Shown here piece after piece: positions 8,469-16,318 of a stretch of DNA of 34,585 nucleotides. Location of the stretch: positions 1 through 34,585 of the forward strand of contig JABIUV010000058.1 in the NCBI GenBank assembly GCA_018700895.1, written 5' to 3'. The DNA comes from Bacteroidota bacterium (GTDB taxonomy: Bacteria > Bacteroidota > Bacteroidia > NS11-12g > UBA9320). The first letter of the stretch is position 1. Each line of letters begins with the position of its first letter. A model generated the notes under the pieces. It saw only the letters and a list, made by a program, of their open reading frames with translations, did no database searches and was not told the origin of the DNA. A program made the translations under genes and the position numbers.

Positions 8469-8487
8469 GTTCCACTTGCTTTTTTTA
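8463..8487 (+). terminator. Intrinsic terminator of the small lipoprotein gene
   Basis: Stem aagtaag / cttgctt (7 bp with one G-T pair) and a 5-base loop, followed by eight T. The stem includes the stop codon of the lipoprotein gene. Confidence 0.7.
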
Positions 8488-8585
8488 CAGACCCCTGTGA
8501 TATTTTGAAAAGTTCCAGGCTTGTCTTCAAGAGTTATTCTTTAAACTTAAACTTTGCTCCGTAACTTTATCCAATCTTCTGCGTA

Positions 8586-8604
8586 GTGCATCCATAGGAT
8601 GCGT
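8586..8604 (+). promoter_or_regulatory. Hairpin enclosing the hydrolase start codon
   Basis: gtgcatcc / ggatgcgt pairs over 8 bp (outer two are G-T) with a 3-base loop. The hydrolase ATG (8599-8601) is in the 3' arm, so folding of the mRNA would hide the start codon. Confidence 0.35.
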
Positions 8605-9303
8605 ACACTTTTATGGCTGCTTACTTTATTTGTGATGATGACTGCTGTGGCTCAACATACACTTTACCTTTTCCCGGGGCAGGGTTCAGACTCGGCTATC
8701 TTCGGCAAGATGGATTTTCCAGGTACGTTTGAGCTGAAGTATATGACTTTGCCAACTCCCGATAAAGGGGAGATGATGCCTGAGTATGCTCAGCGTTTTG
8801 TGAGTCAGATAGATACGACCCAGCCATATAGTCTTATCGGTGTTTCGCTCGGAGGTATGATATGCTCAGAGCTGGCAGATGTGCTACAGCCCGATAAGGT
8901 GATTCTCATCTCTAGTGCTAAGTGTGTGGCAGAATTGCCTGTTAAATATCGATTTCAACAAAAAATTCCTTTGAATAAAATGATTCCTGCAAGTTGGTAT
9001 AGAGGCGGAGCGTTACTTCTTCAACCCATCGTGGAGCCAGACCGAAACAAAGAAAAAGATACCTTCAAGCGAATGTTGAAAAGCAAGGACAAGGTATATA
9101 TGAAACGAGCGGTGAATATGATTGTCAATTGGCAGAAACAGACTTTCAACTCTAACATTATTCACATACACGGAGATAAGGATAATACCATTCCAATCAA
9201 AAATGTAAGACCAACTGTAACCATAGAACAAGGAAGCCACATGATGGCACTCACAAAGGGTGAAGAAATAGGTAAACTCATCGTGGATCGGTTGTCACAC
9301 TGA
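8599..9303 (+). CDS. Secreted or periplasmic alpha/beta hydrolase
   Basis: 234 residues. A signal peptide (MRTLLWLLTLFVMMTAVAQ) is followed by a small alpha/beta-hydrolase fold. LYLFPGQGSDSAIF holds the oxyanion-hole region, GVSLGGMICSELAD is the nucleophile elbow (Ser about residue 83), HGDKDNTIPI supplies the acid (Asp about 193), and GSHMMAL the catalytic His (about 214). The full triad suggests an active esterase or lipase-like enzyme, but the substrate is unknown. The start is fixed by the signal peptide; the ATG lies inside a small hairpin (8586-8604). It has its own terminator upstream, and a TAACTTTA promoter-like box at 8562-8569 fits an independent transcript. Confidence 0.82.
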   Translation: MRTLLWLLTLFVMMTAVAQHTLYLFPGQGSDSAIFGKMDFPGTFELKYMTLPTPDKGEMMPEYAQRFVSQIDTTQPYSLIGVSLGGMICSELADVLQPDKVILISSAKCVAELPVKYRFQQKIPLNKMIPASWYRGGALLLQPIVEPDRNKEKDTFKRMLKSKDKVYMKRAVNMIVNWQKQTFNSNIIHIHGDKDNTIPIKNVRPTVTIEQGSHMMALTKGEEIGKLIVDRLSH

Positions 9304-9335
9304 GTGTTATTCGACGAAAGGAGAATAACACTCAG
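9300..9335. repeat. Perfect 13-bp inverted repeat over the hydrolase stop codon
   Basis: ctgagtgttattc / gaataacactcag are exact reverse complements separated by 10 bases. The 5' arm contains the TGA stop. No T-run follows, so it may be a factor-dependent terminator, an mRNA-stabilising hairpin, or a protein site. From 9336 to 9493 I see nothing recognisable. Confidence 0.75.
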
Positions 9336-9493
9336 CGGCGGCTCTAACAAGGGGTGATTGAAGTTACATTTATAGTGAGCTTTACACATATTAGTCGTGC
9401 TACTTTTAGGGTGGGTCCACTCTTGCCTGTAAGATACTTACTCCCAATAGTTTAGAAAGTTTTATCAGTTTTTTGTGTCGAATTTCAAATCTC

Positions 9494-10858
9494 TTAACTA
9501 GAAAGAGCCCCAATCAAATCATACTTCGTCAAGATATGCACCGTGCCGCTGAGTTCTTTTACAAGTACAGCTGGGTTTTCTTTATTGATAAGGCTTGATA
9601 CTTGTTCTGTGCTTGCGGAAGCTGCTACCATTGGAAAAGGTGCTTGCATGACTTCACTTATCTTATGGTCTGCTAGGCTAGGGTTTTTGAGCAATTGGCT
9701 CAATAGGTTATTGTCATTTATACTTCCTACAAACTCACCCGCGGCATTGGTCACAGGTAGTTGGCTTATGCCGTGCTTCTCCATTAAGTCAAAAGCAGCT
9801 TTCACGTGGTCTGTATCGTGTACCGTGAGCATAGGTAGGTGTCTGTGTGCCGAAATCATATCCTCTGCCGTTTTGGGTGTGCTGTCTAAGAAACCGCGTT
9901 CTTTCATCCACTCATCATTAAACGCCTTGCCCATGTAGCGAGTAGCGTGGTCGTGAAAGAGTACCACTACTACGTCCGTTGGTTTGAGCATATGAGCACA
10001 TTGTAATATTCCTTTTACAGCACTTCCCGCACTATTTCCCACGAGCATTCCTTCCTCCTTAGCGAGCTTACGCTGCCATAGCAGTCCGTCTTTGTCTGTC
10101 ACCTTCTCAAAGTGATCTATGATGTCAAAGTCTACATTCTCTGGCAATATATCTTCACCTATACCTTCGGTTATGTATGGGTAGATTTCCTTCTCGTCAA
10201 ATTCTCCTGTTTCCTTATACTTCTTAAAAACGGAGCCGTAGGTATCTATTCCCCAGCATTTTATATCGGGATTTTTTTCTTTTAGGTATTTACCCACGCC
10301 GCTTATTGTTCCGCCAGTTCCTACACCTACTACAAAGTGTGTGATTTTGCCTTCGGTTTGTTCCCATATCTCAGGGCCGGTACTTTCGTAATGAGCTATG
10401 GCATTACTCGGATTGTCATATTGGTTTACGTACCACGCGTTGGGTATCTCGCTGCCCAGTCGTTTACTTACCGAGTAGTAGGAGCGAGGGTCTTTGGGGT
10501 CTACATCTGTAGGGCACACAATGACATCTGCACCTACTGCTTTTAGAGCATCTACTTTTTCCTTACTTTGCTTATCAGTCGTCACAAAGATGCACTTGTA
10601 CCCCTTCACAACGGCTGCTATCGCTAGACCCATACCCGTGTTACCACTTGTACCTTCCACTAGGGTGCCACCTGGCTTTAGTCTACCGTCTGCCTCGGCA
10701 TCTTCTATCATTTTCAGAGCCATACGGTCCTTTACAGAGTTCCCAGGATTGGTTGTTTCTATTTTGGCTAGTACCAAACACGGAAGACTCTCTACCGTTT
10801 TATTGAGTTTTACAAGGGGAGTATTTCCGATAGTTTCGAGTATGTCGTTGTAATACAT
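9494..10858 (-). CDS. Cystathionine beta-synthase-like PLP enzyme with CBS domain pair
   Basis: 454 residues. The N-terminal two thirds is a fold-type II PLP enzyme of the cysteine synthase / cystathionine beta-synthase family. The opening is ETIGNTPLVKL, the PLP lysine lies in NPGNSVKDRMA (Lys43), the substrate loop is EGTSGNTGMG, and the phosphate-binding loop is GVGTGGTISG. Residues about 335-450 form two CBS motifs (TVHDTDHVKAAFDLMEKHGI and LPVTNAAGEFVGSI), as in eukaryotic-type CBS, where this module regulates activity. It would condense homocysteine and serine, or act in cysteine synthesis; sequence alone does not separate these. A TTGTTTTG box ends 5 bases before the ATG. No clear terminator is seen after the gene. 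Confidence 0.92.
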   Translation of the reverse strand: MYYNDILETIGNTPLVKLNKTVESLPCLVLAKIETTNPGNSVKDRMALKMIEDAEADGRLKPGGTLVEGTSGNTGMGLAIAAVVKGYKCIFVTTDKQSKEKVDALKAVGADVIVCPTDVDPKDPRSYYSVSKRLGSEIPNAWYVNQYDNPSNAIAHYESTGPEIWEQTEGKITHFVVGVGTGGTISGVGKYLKEKNPDIKCWGIDTYGSVFKKYKETGEFDEKEIYPYITEGIGEDILPENVDFDIIDHFEKVTDKDGLLWQRKLAKEEGMLVGNSAGSAVKGILQCAHMLKPTDVVVVLFHDHATRYMGKAFNDEWMKERGFLDSTPKTAEDMISAHRHLPMLTVHDTDHVKAAFDLMEKHGISQLPVTNAAGEFVGSINDNNLLSQLLKNPSLADHKISEVMQAPFPMVAASASTEQVSSLINKENPAVLVKELSGTVHILTKYDLIGALSS

Positions 10859-10863
10859 AGGTG

Positions 10864-10871
10864 CAAAACAA
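10864..10871 (-). promoter_or_regulatory. -7-like box of the cystathionine beta-synthase-like gene
   Basis: On the minus strand TTGTTTTG (one mismatch to TAnnTTTG) is followed by CACCT and then the ATG at 10858. The 5-base gap predicts a leaderless or near-leaderless mRNA. Confidence 0.42.
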
Positions 10872-11027
10872 CATAATTTTTGTGAGGTACGTGTGCGATT
10901 ATTGATTTGGAACAGGAATAAAGTTGAGTTGCTAATGCACTAAGACTAAAGACTTGAGAATAAAGGAGCAAGAGACTTTTGTATTTCCAACTATTACTGC
11001 GAATATTGAATCCTTTCAATTACTTGT

Positions 11028-12350
11028 ATGCCGCGTTTCACCATCCATAGCGTTATGAAGAATTATCACTTTTGGGTAGTCTTATGTTTTGCAATTTCTT
11101 TACTATTTGTCTGCGTTGCCCGCTTTAATCATCCTGTACACAAGCATAATGTGGTGATAGAAGATGCTAAAGGCTATTACGCCCATTTGCCTGGCATTTT
11201 CATATATGATGATCTCAATTTTAAGTTTAACCAAGATATAGAATATCATAAGCACAAGGAAACCCGATATACGGATTATAGATACAAGCTAGATAAGCAG
11301 CGGATTTTTACAAAATATTATGTAGGCACAGCTATTGCTTATGCTCCGTTTTTTCTGATAGCCCACGGCACGAGTAGGGCTATGGGATGGGATAGTGATG
11401 GATACACGGCGTGGTACCACGGATGGATAGTGATAGCCGCCTTATGCTATTTACTTATTGCTATGTTTTTTATAGGCAAAGTGCTTGATTTTTTTGGCAT
11501 AAAGCAATGGGCGAAAATTTTTGTGGTTGTTGCTTCGTTTTTTGGGACCAATTGGTTTTACTATACTACGTGGGAGAGTGGTATGTCGCACATCTATTCG
11601 ACCGCAGTTATAGCTGCTTTTTTGTATTTCTTTATCCGATTTAAGCACGACAGTAATTGGCGACAAGCCATAGTGCTTGGTTTCTTGCTTGGGTTCATTG
11701 TCTTACTTAGACCTAGCAATTTATTTGTTATGGTATTCTTGCCGTTATTTTTTAACTCTTGGTCAGCATTTTGGGAATTTGTAAAGTCAAAATTACTCAA
11801 ATTTAAAGTGTTATTGAGTGTTCTGCTCGCTTTTGTCGCTGTAGTCTCCATCCAATTTATTATCTATAAAATTCAATTGGGTCAGTGGTTTATTTATGGG
11901 TATATAGGTGAAACTTTTTATCTATCAAAGCCTCACATATCGGAGTTTCTATTTAGCATACGCAAAGGATTTTTTATCTATACGCCCTTATACGTGTTTA
12001 GTATTATTGGACTTAAGTTTTGGTACGGACAAAGCAGATTTCAAGCTATATGGTGGATAGTCGCAATGTTTGTGCACATTTATGTCTTATCCTCGTGGCA
12101 TATGTGGTGGTATGGCGGTACATTGGGGACACGTGTTATGGTTGAGTATTACGTTTTTTGGATGATACCGCTCGCTTATTTACTGCAATCCATTAAGCGA
12201 ACGCACTTATTTTGGGTTATTCCACTTAGTATATGTTTTGTGCTAAATGGTGTCTTACAACAGTACCAATACCGCCTCGGCATATTGCATTGGGATAGTA
12301 TGACATGGGATATGTACAAGGATATCTTTCTGTTCCCTATAGTCAAATAG
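11028..12350 (+). CDS. Multi-spanning membrane protein, GT-C/family 39-like glycosyltransferase candidate
   Basis: 440 residues with about ten hydrophobic helices. After the first helix comes an extracytoplasmic loop with VIEDAKGYYAHLPG and FIYDDLNFKF. Acidic residues in this first loop are where GT-C enzymes carry the catalytic Asp/Glu, and similar D/E-GKGYYAYLP loops occur in Bacteroidota proteins annotated as family 39 glycosyltransferases. A polyprenyl-phosphate sugar-dependent transferase at the outer face of the inner membrane is plausible but unproven. Translation may begin at 11028 or at the second ATG (11055, MKNYHFWVVLC), which gives a cleaner membrane start. The gene is followed by its own terminator. 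Confidence 0.65.
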   Translation: MPRFTIHSVMKNYHFWVVLCFAISLLFVCVARFNHPVHKHNVVIEDAKGYYAHLPGIFIYDDLNFKFNQDIEYHKHKETRYTDYRYKLDKQRIFTKYYVGTAIAYAPFFLIAHGTSRAMGWDSDGYTAWYHGWIVIAALCYLLIAMFFIGKVLDFFGIKQWAKIFVVVASFFGTNWFYYTTWESGMSHIYSTAVIAAFLYFFIRFKHDSNWRQAIVLGFLLGFIVLLRPSNLFVMVFLPLFFNSWSAFWEFVKSKLLKFKVLLSVLLAFVAVVSIQFIIYKIQLGQWFIYGYIGETFYLSKPHISEFLFSIRKGFFIYTPLYVFSIIGLKFWYGQSRFQAIWWIVAMFVHIYVLSSWHMWWYGGTLGTRVMVEYYVFWMIPLAYLLQSIKRTHLFWVIPLSICFVLNGVLQQYQYRLGILHWDSMTWDMYKDIFLFPIVK

Positions 12351-12363
12351 CTGTAGTTGATTT

Positions 12364-12392
12364 AAAACCTATCTGTTTATCAGAGGTTTTTA
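12364..12392 (+). terminator. Probable terminator after the membrane glycosyltransferase-like gene
   Basis: aaaacc-(ta)-tctg pairs with caga-ggtttt around a 5-base loop, giving a 10-bp stem with a two-base bulge that ends in a short T-rich stretch. It separates this gene from the S46 peptidase gene. Confidence 0.55.
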
Positions 12393-12451
12393 TCCAAAAG
12401 GGTTTCATAGTTTCCCAAAAATTAGAGATTTGTGCCAGTTAAAAAATAATA

Positions 12452-14641
12452 ATGAAAAAAGTATATACATTTATTTTAGGAATTGCTGCCGTATTTAGCA
12501 GCTTCTTTGCCAAGGCAGACGAGGGTATGTGGATACCAGCATTGCTTACTGATAACTATGCTCAAATGGAGCAAATGGGTCTCAAACTCACTGCCGAGCA
12601 ACTTTATAGTATCAATAATAGCAGTATGAAAGATGCTATTGTAAGACTAGGAAGCGGTTTCTGTACAGGAGAGATTATCTCTAGCCAAGGACTTATCCTT
12701 ACCAATCACCATTGTGGATATAGTGCTATTCAAAAATTAAGTACTACTACTGCAAATCATCTAAAAAATGGTTTTTGGGCTAAGGATCATTCTGAAGAGC
12801 TAGATGCTGGTTTCTCAGTATCATTCTTGGTACGTATAGATGATATCACCACCAAAGTACTAGATGGTATAGCAGATGGTGCTACCTCAGATGAACGCAA
12901 CAAGATGGTTGCTGAAAACTCTTCTGCCATTAAAAAAGAACTTTCTATGGATGATACATACTCGGTAGATATCAAAGAGATGTTTAGTGGTAATAAATAT
13001 TATGCTTATGTATATGAAGTGTTTGGCGACGTAAGATTGGTAGGAACCCCACCAGAGAGTGTAGGTAAGTATGGAGGTGACACAGATAACTGGATGTGGC
13101 CACGTCATACAGGTGATTTTTCTATGTTCAGAGTATATGCTGATAAGAACAATAAAGCTACGGTAGGATATAGCGAGGATAATATACCTTATACTCCTAA
13201 GCATCACTTGCCAGTAAGTGTAAAAGGTGTAGAGCAGGGAGATTTTGCCATGATATGGGGTTTCCCGGGGAGTACAGATAGATACTTATCATCGTATGGG
13301 GTGAAAAATGCCACAGATATAGACCAGCCTGCACGTGTAAAAATACGTAGAACTAAACTAGACGTTTACGAAAAGTACCAAACACAAGATGAAGCTGTAG
13401 ATCTTATGTACGCTGCAAAACATGCTCAAGTAGCCAACTACTGGAAATACTTTATGGGTCAAACCAGAGGACTCAAAAGACTAGATGTAGAAGGAAAGAA
13501 AAAAGGGGAAGAAGATGCCTTTGTTGCTTGGGTAAATAAAGGAGACGCTGCTCGCAAATCTAAGTATGGCAATGTGATCACTATGTACCAAGATGCATAC
13601 AAAGTATACGATGAGAAAGTTTTAGCTCAGACCTACTGGATGGAAGCCATTTATGGAATTGAGTTTACCAAGTATGGTTTTGGATTTCACCGTTTGAATG
13701 GCATGTATCAAATGCTTGGAGCGGAGAAAGACAAAGAGAAAAAAGCTAAAATTCAAGAAAAGATAGACGGAATGGTGAAGCGATTAGAAGGTTCTACTCC
13801 GGCTAACTTCAAAGATTATTATGCACCTATAGACAGAGAAGTAGCAGAAGCTATGATCAATTACTATGTGAATGACATACCTGCAGATCAACGCCCAAAA
13901 GAGTTTAACACGATGCTCACCAAGAGCAAAGGCAGTATTGCTAAACTAGTAGATTACATTTTTGCAAAATCAATATTAGTGGACCAATCCAAAGCAGAAG
14001 CTTTTTTGGCTAGTCCGAGTGCTAAAAAATTGAAAAAAGATCCTGGAGTGAAATTCAGTGGTATTATGCTCGATTTCTATTTGCAAGATCTACAAGGAAT
14101 GTTTGCTGAGGCAGAACAAAACAGAGCGACAGCAGACCGACTGTACAAAGCAGCTTTATTCGAAATGCATCCAGACAAACTATTTGCTCCAGATGCAAAT
14201 AGCTCTATGCGATTCACCTATGGACAAGTATTGGATTACTCACCGGGTGATGCTATGATGTATAAGCACTTCACCACTATGAAAGGTGTGTTAGAAAAAT
14301 ATCAACCGGGAGATCACGAGTTTGATTTGCCTAAGGGCTATCTCGCAAAAGCCAAAGAAGGTGATTTTGGTGAGTATGCTAAAGAAGGAGAAGATCTACG
14401 TATCTGTTTTCTTACCAATCACGATATTACAGGTGGTAACTCAGGAAGCCCCGTAATTAATGGTAATGGCGAACTTATTGGTCTTGCTTTTGATGGTAAC
14501 TGGGAGGCAATGAGTGGAGATATCGCTTTTGAGCCAGAGTTGCAGCGTACTATCTCAGTAGATATACGCTATGTACTGTGGTGCATAGATAAGTTAGCAG
14601 GAGCTAAACACATTGTAGACGAAATGACATTGGCAAGATAA
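12452..14641 (+). CDS. S46 family dipeptidyl-peptidase, DPP7-type
   Basis: 729 residues with a signal peptide (cleavage near FFAKA, residue 22). S46 enzymes are periplasmic or surface serine exopeptidases that remove dipeptides from the N-terminus of oligopeptides. The chymotrypsin-like core is visible: catalytic His in TNHHCGY (about residue 87) and catalytic Ser in GGNSGSP (Ser664). The conserved PPESVGKYGGDTDNWMWPRHTGDFSMFR and FDGNWEAMSGDIAFEPELQRT blocks are present. The residue 18 positions after the catalytic Ser is Gly (FDGN), where DPP11 enzymes specific for Asp/Glu carry Arg, so preference for hydrophobic P1 residues (DPP7-like) is inferred. A GAGATTTG promoter-like box (12425-12432) lies 19 bases upstream of an A-rich leader; a strong terminator follows. 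Confidence 0.95.
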   Translation: MKKVYTFILGIAAVFSSFFAKADEGMWIPALLTDNYAQMEQMGLKLTAEQLYSINNSSMKDAIVRLGSGFCTGEIISSQGLILTNHHCGYSAIQKLSTTTANHLKNGFWAKDHSEELDAGFSVSFLVRIDDITTKVLDGIADGATSDERNKMVAENSSAIKKELSMDDTYSVDIKEMFSGNKYYAYVYEVFGDVRLVGTPPESVGKYGGDTDNWMWPRHTGDFSMFRVYADKNNKATVGYSEDNIPYTPKHHLPVSVKGVEQGDFAMIWGFPGSTDRYLSSYGVKNATDIDQPARVKIRRTKLDVYEKYQTQDEAVDLMYAAKHAQVANYWKYFMGQTRGLKRLDVEGKKKGEEDAFVAWVNKGDAARKSKYGNVITMYQDAYKVYDEKVLAQTYWMEAIYGIEFTKYGFGFHRLNGMYQMLGAEKDKEKKAKIQEKIDGMVKRLEGSTPANFKDYYAPIDREVAEAMINYYVNDIPADQRPKEFNTMLTKSKGSIAKLVDYIFAKSILVDQSKAEAFLASPSAKKLKKDPGVKFSGIMLDFYLQDLQGMFAEAEQNRATADRLYKAALFEMHPDKLFAPDANSSMRFTYGQVLDYSPGDAMMYKHFTTMKGVLEKYQPGDHEFDLPKGYLAKAKEGDFGEYAKEGEDLRICFLTNHDITGGNSGSPVINGNGELIGLAFDGNWEAMSGDIAFEPELQRTISVDIRYVLWCIDKLAGAKHIVDEMTLAR

Positions 14642-14668
14642 TTCATTGATTGCCAAGTAAATATATTG

Positions 14669-14696
14669 AGCCACTCTTAGGAGTGGCTTTTTTTTT
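14669..14696 (+). terminator. Intrinsic terminator of the S46 peptidase gene
   Basis: Perfect 8-bp stem agccactc / gagtggct with a 4-base loop, followed by nine T. It isolates the peptidase from the sigma-factor operon. Confidence 0.92.
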
Positions 14697-14749
14697 GAAT
14701 ATATTGTAACTTTATTCAAACCTTAGCGTAATATCAACACTACCTACCA

Positions 14750-15235
14750 ATGACCACGGCAGAATACAATGAATGTGTGAAGAACTATTCTGATGGAATA
14801 TTTCGCTTTATTGTAAAAAATATCCGTGATGAATTTGAAGCAGAAAATATTGTTCAAAATACTTTTGAAAAGCTTTGGATACGCCTTGATAAAGTAGAAA
14901 TGAAGACGGCAAAGTCATATCTCTTCAAAATAGCATACAATAATATGATAGATGTGATACGTAAAAATAAAAAACATACCGACATAGAAAGTGCTCGCCA
15001 TGTTGCTTCGGAATTGTATGAGTATGACAATCTGATGGAGTATGTAAATAAGGCCGTAAGTCAACTCCCCGAAAAACAACGAAGTGCAATTACACTGCGT
15101 GATTTTGAAGGTCACGATTATAGAAGCATAGGTGAGATTACTGGAATGAGCGAAAGCCAAGTGAAGGTGAATATTTTTAGAGCTCGAAAGTTTATAAAGG
15201 AATATGTACGTAAACTTGAAATAATGCTGTTTTAG
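14750..15235 (+). CDS. ECF-family RNA polymerase sigma factor
   Basis: 161 residues. Region 2 is visible as GIFRFIVKNIRDEFEAENIVQNTFEKLW (core binding and -10 recognition, residues about 14-43) followed by KSYLFKIAYNNMIDVIRKNKK. Region 4 is SQLPEKQRSAITLRDFEGHDYRSIGEITG plus a helix-turn-helix ending in VKVNIFRARKFI (about 105-150). The absence of region 3 and the small size are typical of ECF sigmas. The gene is followed by a membrane anti-sigma candidate and an outer-membrane barrel, an arrangement common in Bacteroidota for envelope sensing. A TAACTTTA box (14708-14715) is 34 bases upstream. A perfect hairpin lies directly after its stop. Confidence 0.93.
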   Translation: MTTAEYNECVKNYSDGIFRFIVKNIRDEFEAENIVQNTFEKLWIRLDKVEMKTAKSYLFKIAYNNMIDVIRKNKKHTDIESARHVASELYEYDNLMEYVNKAVSQLPEKQRSAITLRDFEGHDYRSIGEITGMSESQVKVNIFRARKFIKEYVRKLEIMLF

Positions 15236-15236
15236 G

Positions 15237-15270
15237 TTCTAATGATGCAGGAATGGCTGCATCATTAGAA
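15237..15270 (+). promoter_or_regulatory. Perfect 14-bp hairpin between sigma and anti-sigma genes
   Basis: ttctaatgatgcag and ctgcatcattagaa are exact reverse complements with a 6-base loop (gaatgg). It begins one base after the sigma stop and ends 27 bases before the anti-sigma ATG. No T-run follows, so it is not a standard terminator. An intercistronic attenuator, RNase processing or stabilising element that sets the sigma to anti-sigma ratio is likely. A possible ATG in the loop (15253) belongs to a longer, less convincing start of the next gene. Confidence 0.8.
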
Positions 15271-15297
15271 TTAACAATAGGAGATAGAAGAAATAAA

Positions 15298-16296
15298 ATG
15301 AAATTGAATAAACATAATTATGAGTTGGTCATGTTTGACTTGTTAGAGGACAACCTCAGCCAGTCGGATGAGCTACGTGTAATGAAGCAAATAGAGGAAG
15401 ATGAATTTTTTTTCAAAGAGTGGAAGTTATTTAAATCAACAATCTTAGTAGCCGACAGTGATATAGTATATTCTAATAAGTCTGCTTTGCTCAAAAAAGA
15501 GAACGCAATAGTGTTGATTTACAAACCGTGGATGGCAGTAGCAGCAGGAGTTACTCTATTAGCTATGGTATTTGTACTTTGGCCAAGTGCGGCACCTAGT
15601 GAGTTAGCAGATATGCCCACCAATAAGCCAGAGGAAGCTACACCATTGGTATCCTTACCTGCTATTGATGATCTAACACAAAATGAAGAGGTGACAACCT
15701 TATTGACCGATAATACACCCAATATGAAAGAGCAAGAACCTAACAATGTAGGTGCTAAAAGTAGTGACGAGTCTTCAAAGATTAGGCTTGAGCAAGTTGT
15801 GCATGATGCACCCGCCAGTGCTGAGCAAGAGGCTATAATAACTCCCGAAAGCAGCAAAACACTCATAGCTGGGAGGCAAGAAATAGATAATGCCCGTAAG
15901 GCCGTGGATGAGCGACAGTTGGATAAACACTATAACGATGAACACAAAAAAGAAGAAGAGACTCCTGCCTCACAGCAAATAGCAAAGGGAGACGATGTTA
16001 AGCTAAATATAGAAATGACACCTATCCCTGAGGCTAAACTATTAGAAGAGAACTCCCGTAATGAAGCTATAGCGTCTACAGAAAATCAGACATCTAAAGA
16101 AAAGATATCAGCTTTTGTAACTAATAGCCCCTTAGAGCGTATTACATCTATAACACTAGCAGTGGCAGCTAAAGCAAGACATCCTAAGGTGAGATTAAAA
16201 CCGAATTTTAAGAGAGATAGCCGGCCAAGTCTGGATATCGAATTTGAATCAGACGGATACCAAGCCATAGCAAGTTTGCAACCATTTAAAAAATAA
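15298..16296 (+). CDS. Candidate membrane-bound anti-sigma factor
   Basis: 332 residues from the ATG at 15298, which follows an AGGAGA-like site. The alternative upstream ATG at 15253 lies in a hairpin loop and is rejected. The N-terminal 75 residues (KHNYELVMFDLLEDNLSQ..., then VYSNKSALLKKE just before the membrane) match the cytoplasmic head often seen in Bacteroidota anti-sigma proteins encoded after ECF sigmas. One transmembrane helix follows (about residues 77-97, PWMAVAAGVTLLAMVFVLW). The remaining 230 residues are a Glu/Lys/Ser/Thr-rich, probably disordered periplasmic region ending in a basic segment (KARHPKVRLKPNFKRDSR). No zinc-binding HxxxCxxC motif is present. It should hold the sigma factor inactive at the inner membrane. 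The signal sensed is unknown. Confidence 0.75.
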   Translation: MKLNKHNYELVMFDLLEDNLSQSDELRVMKQIEEDEFFFKEWKLFKSTILVADSDIVYSNKSALLKKENAIVLIYKPWMAVAAGVTLLAMVFVLWPSAAPSELADMPTNKPEEATPLVSLPAIDDLTQNEEVTTLLTDNTPNMKEQEPNNVGAKSSDESSKIRLEQVVHDAPASAEQEAIITPESSKTLIAGRQEIDNARKAVDERQLDKHYNDEHKKEEETPASQQIAKGDDVKLNIEMTPIPEAKLLEENSRNEAIASTENQTSKEKISAFVTNSPLERITSITLAVAAKARHPKVRLKPNFKRDSRPSLDIEFESDGYQAIASLQPFKK

Positions 16297-16318
16297 GAAC
16301 AAATAAATCAGCATAACA

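Noticed and set aside
9543-9938. Plus-strand open frames inside the cystathionine beta-synthase-like gene (also 10494-10853)
   Set aside because: They are antisense shadows of a strongly conserved gene, with no family motif or start signal.
15253-15297. Earlier ATG for the anti-sigma gene
   Set aside because: It lies in the loop of the 14-bp hairpin and would add residues encoded by the stem; the ATG at 15298 has an AGGAGA-like site and a family-like N-terminus.
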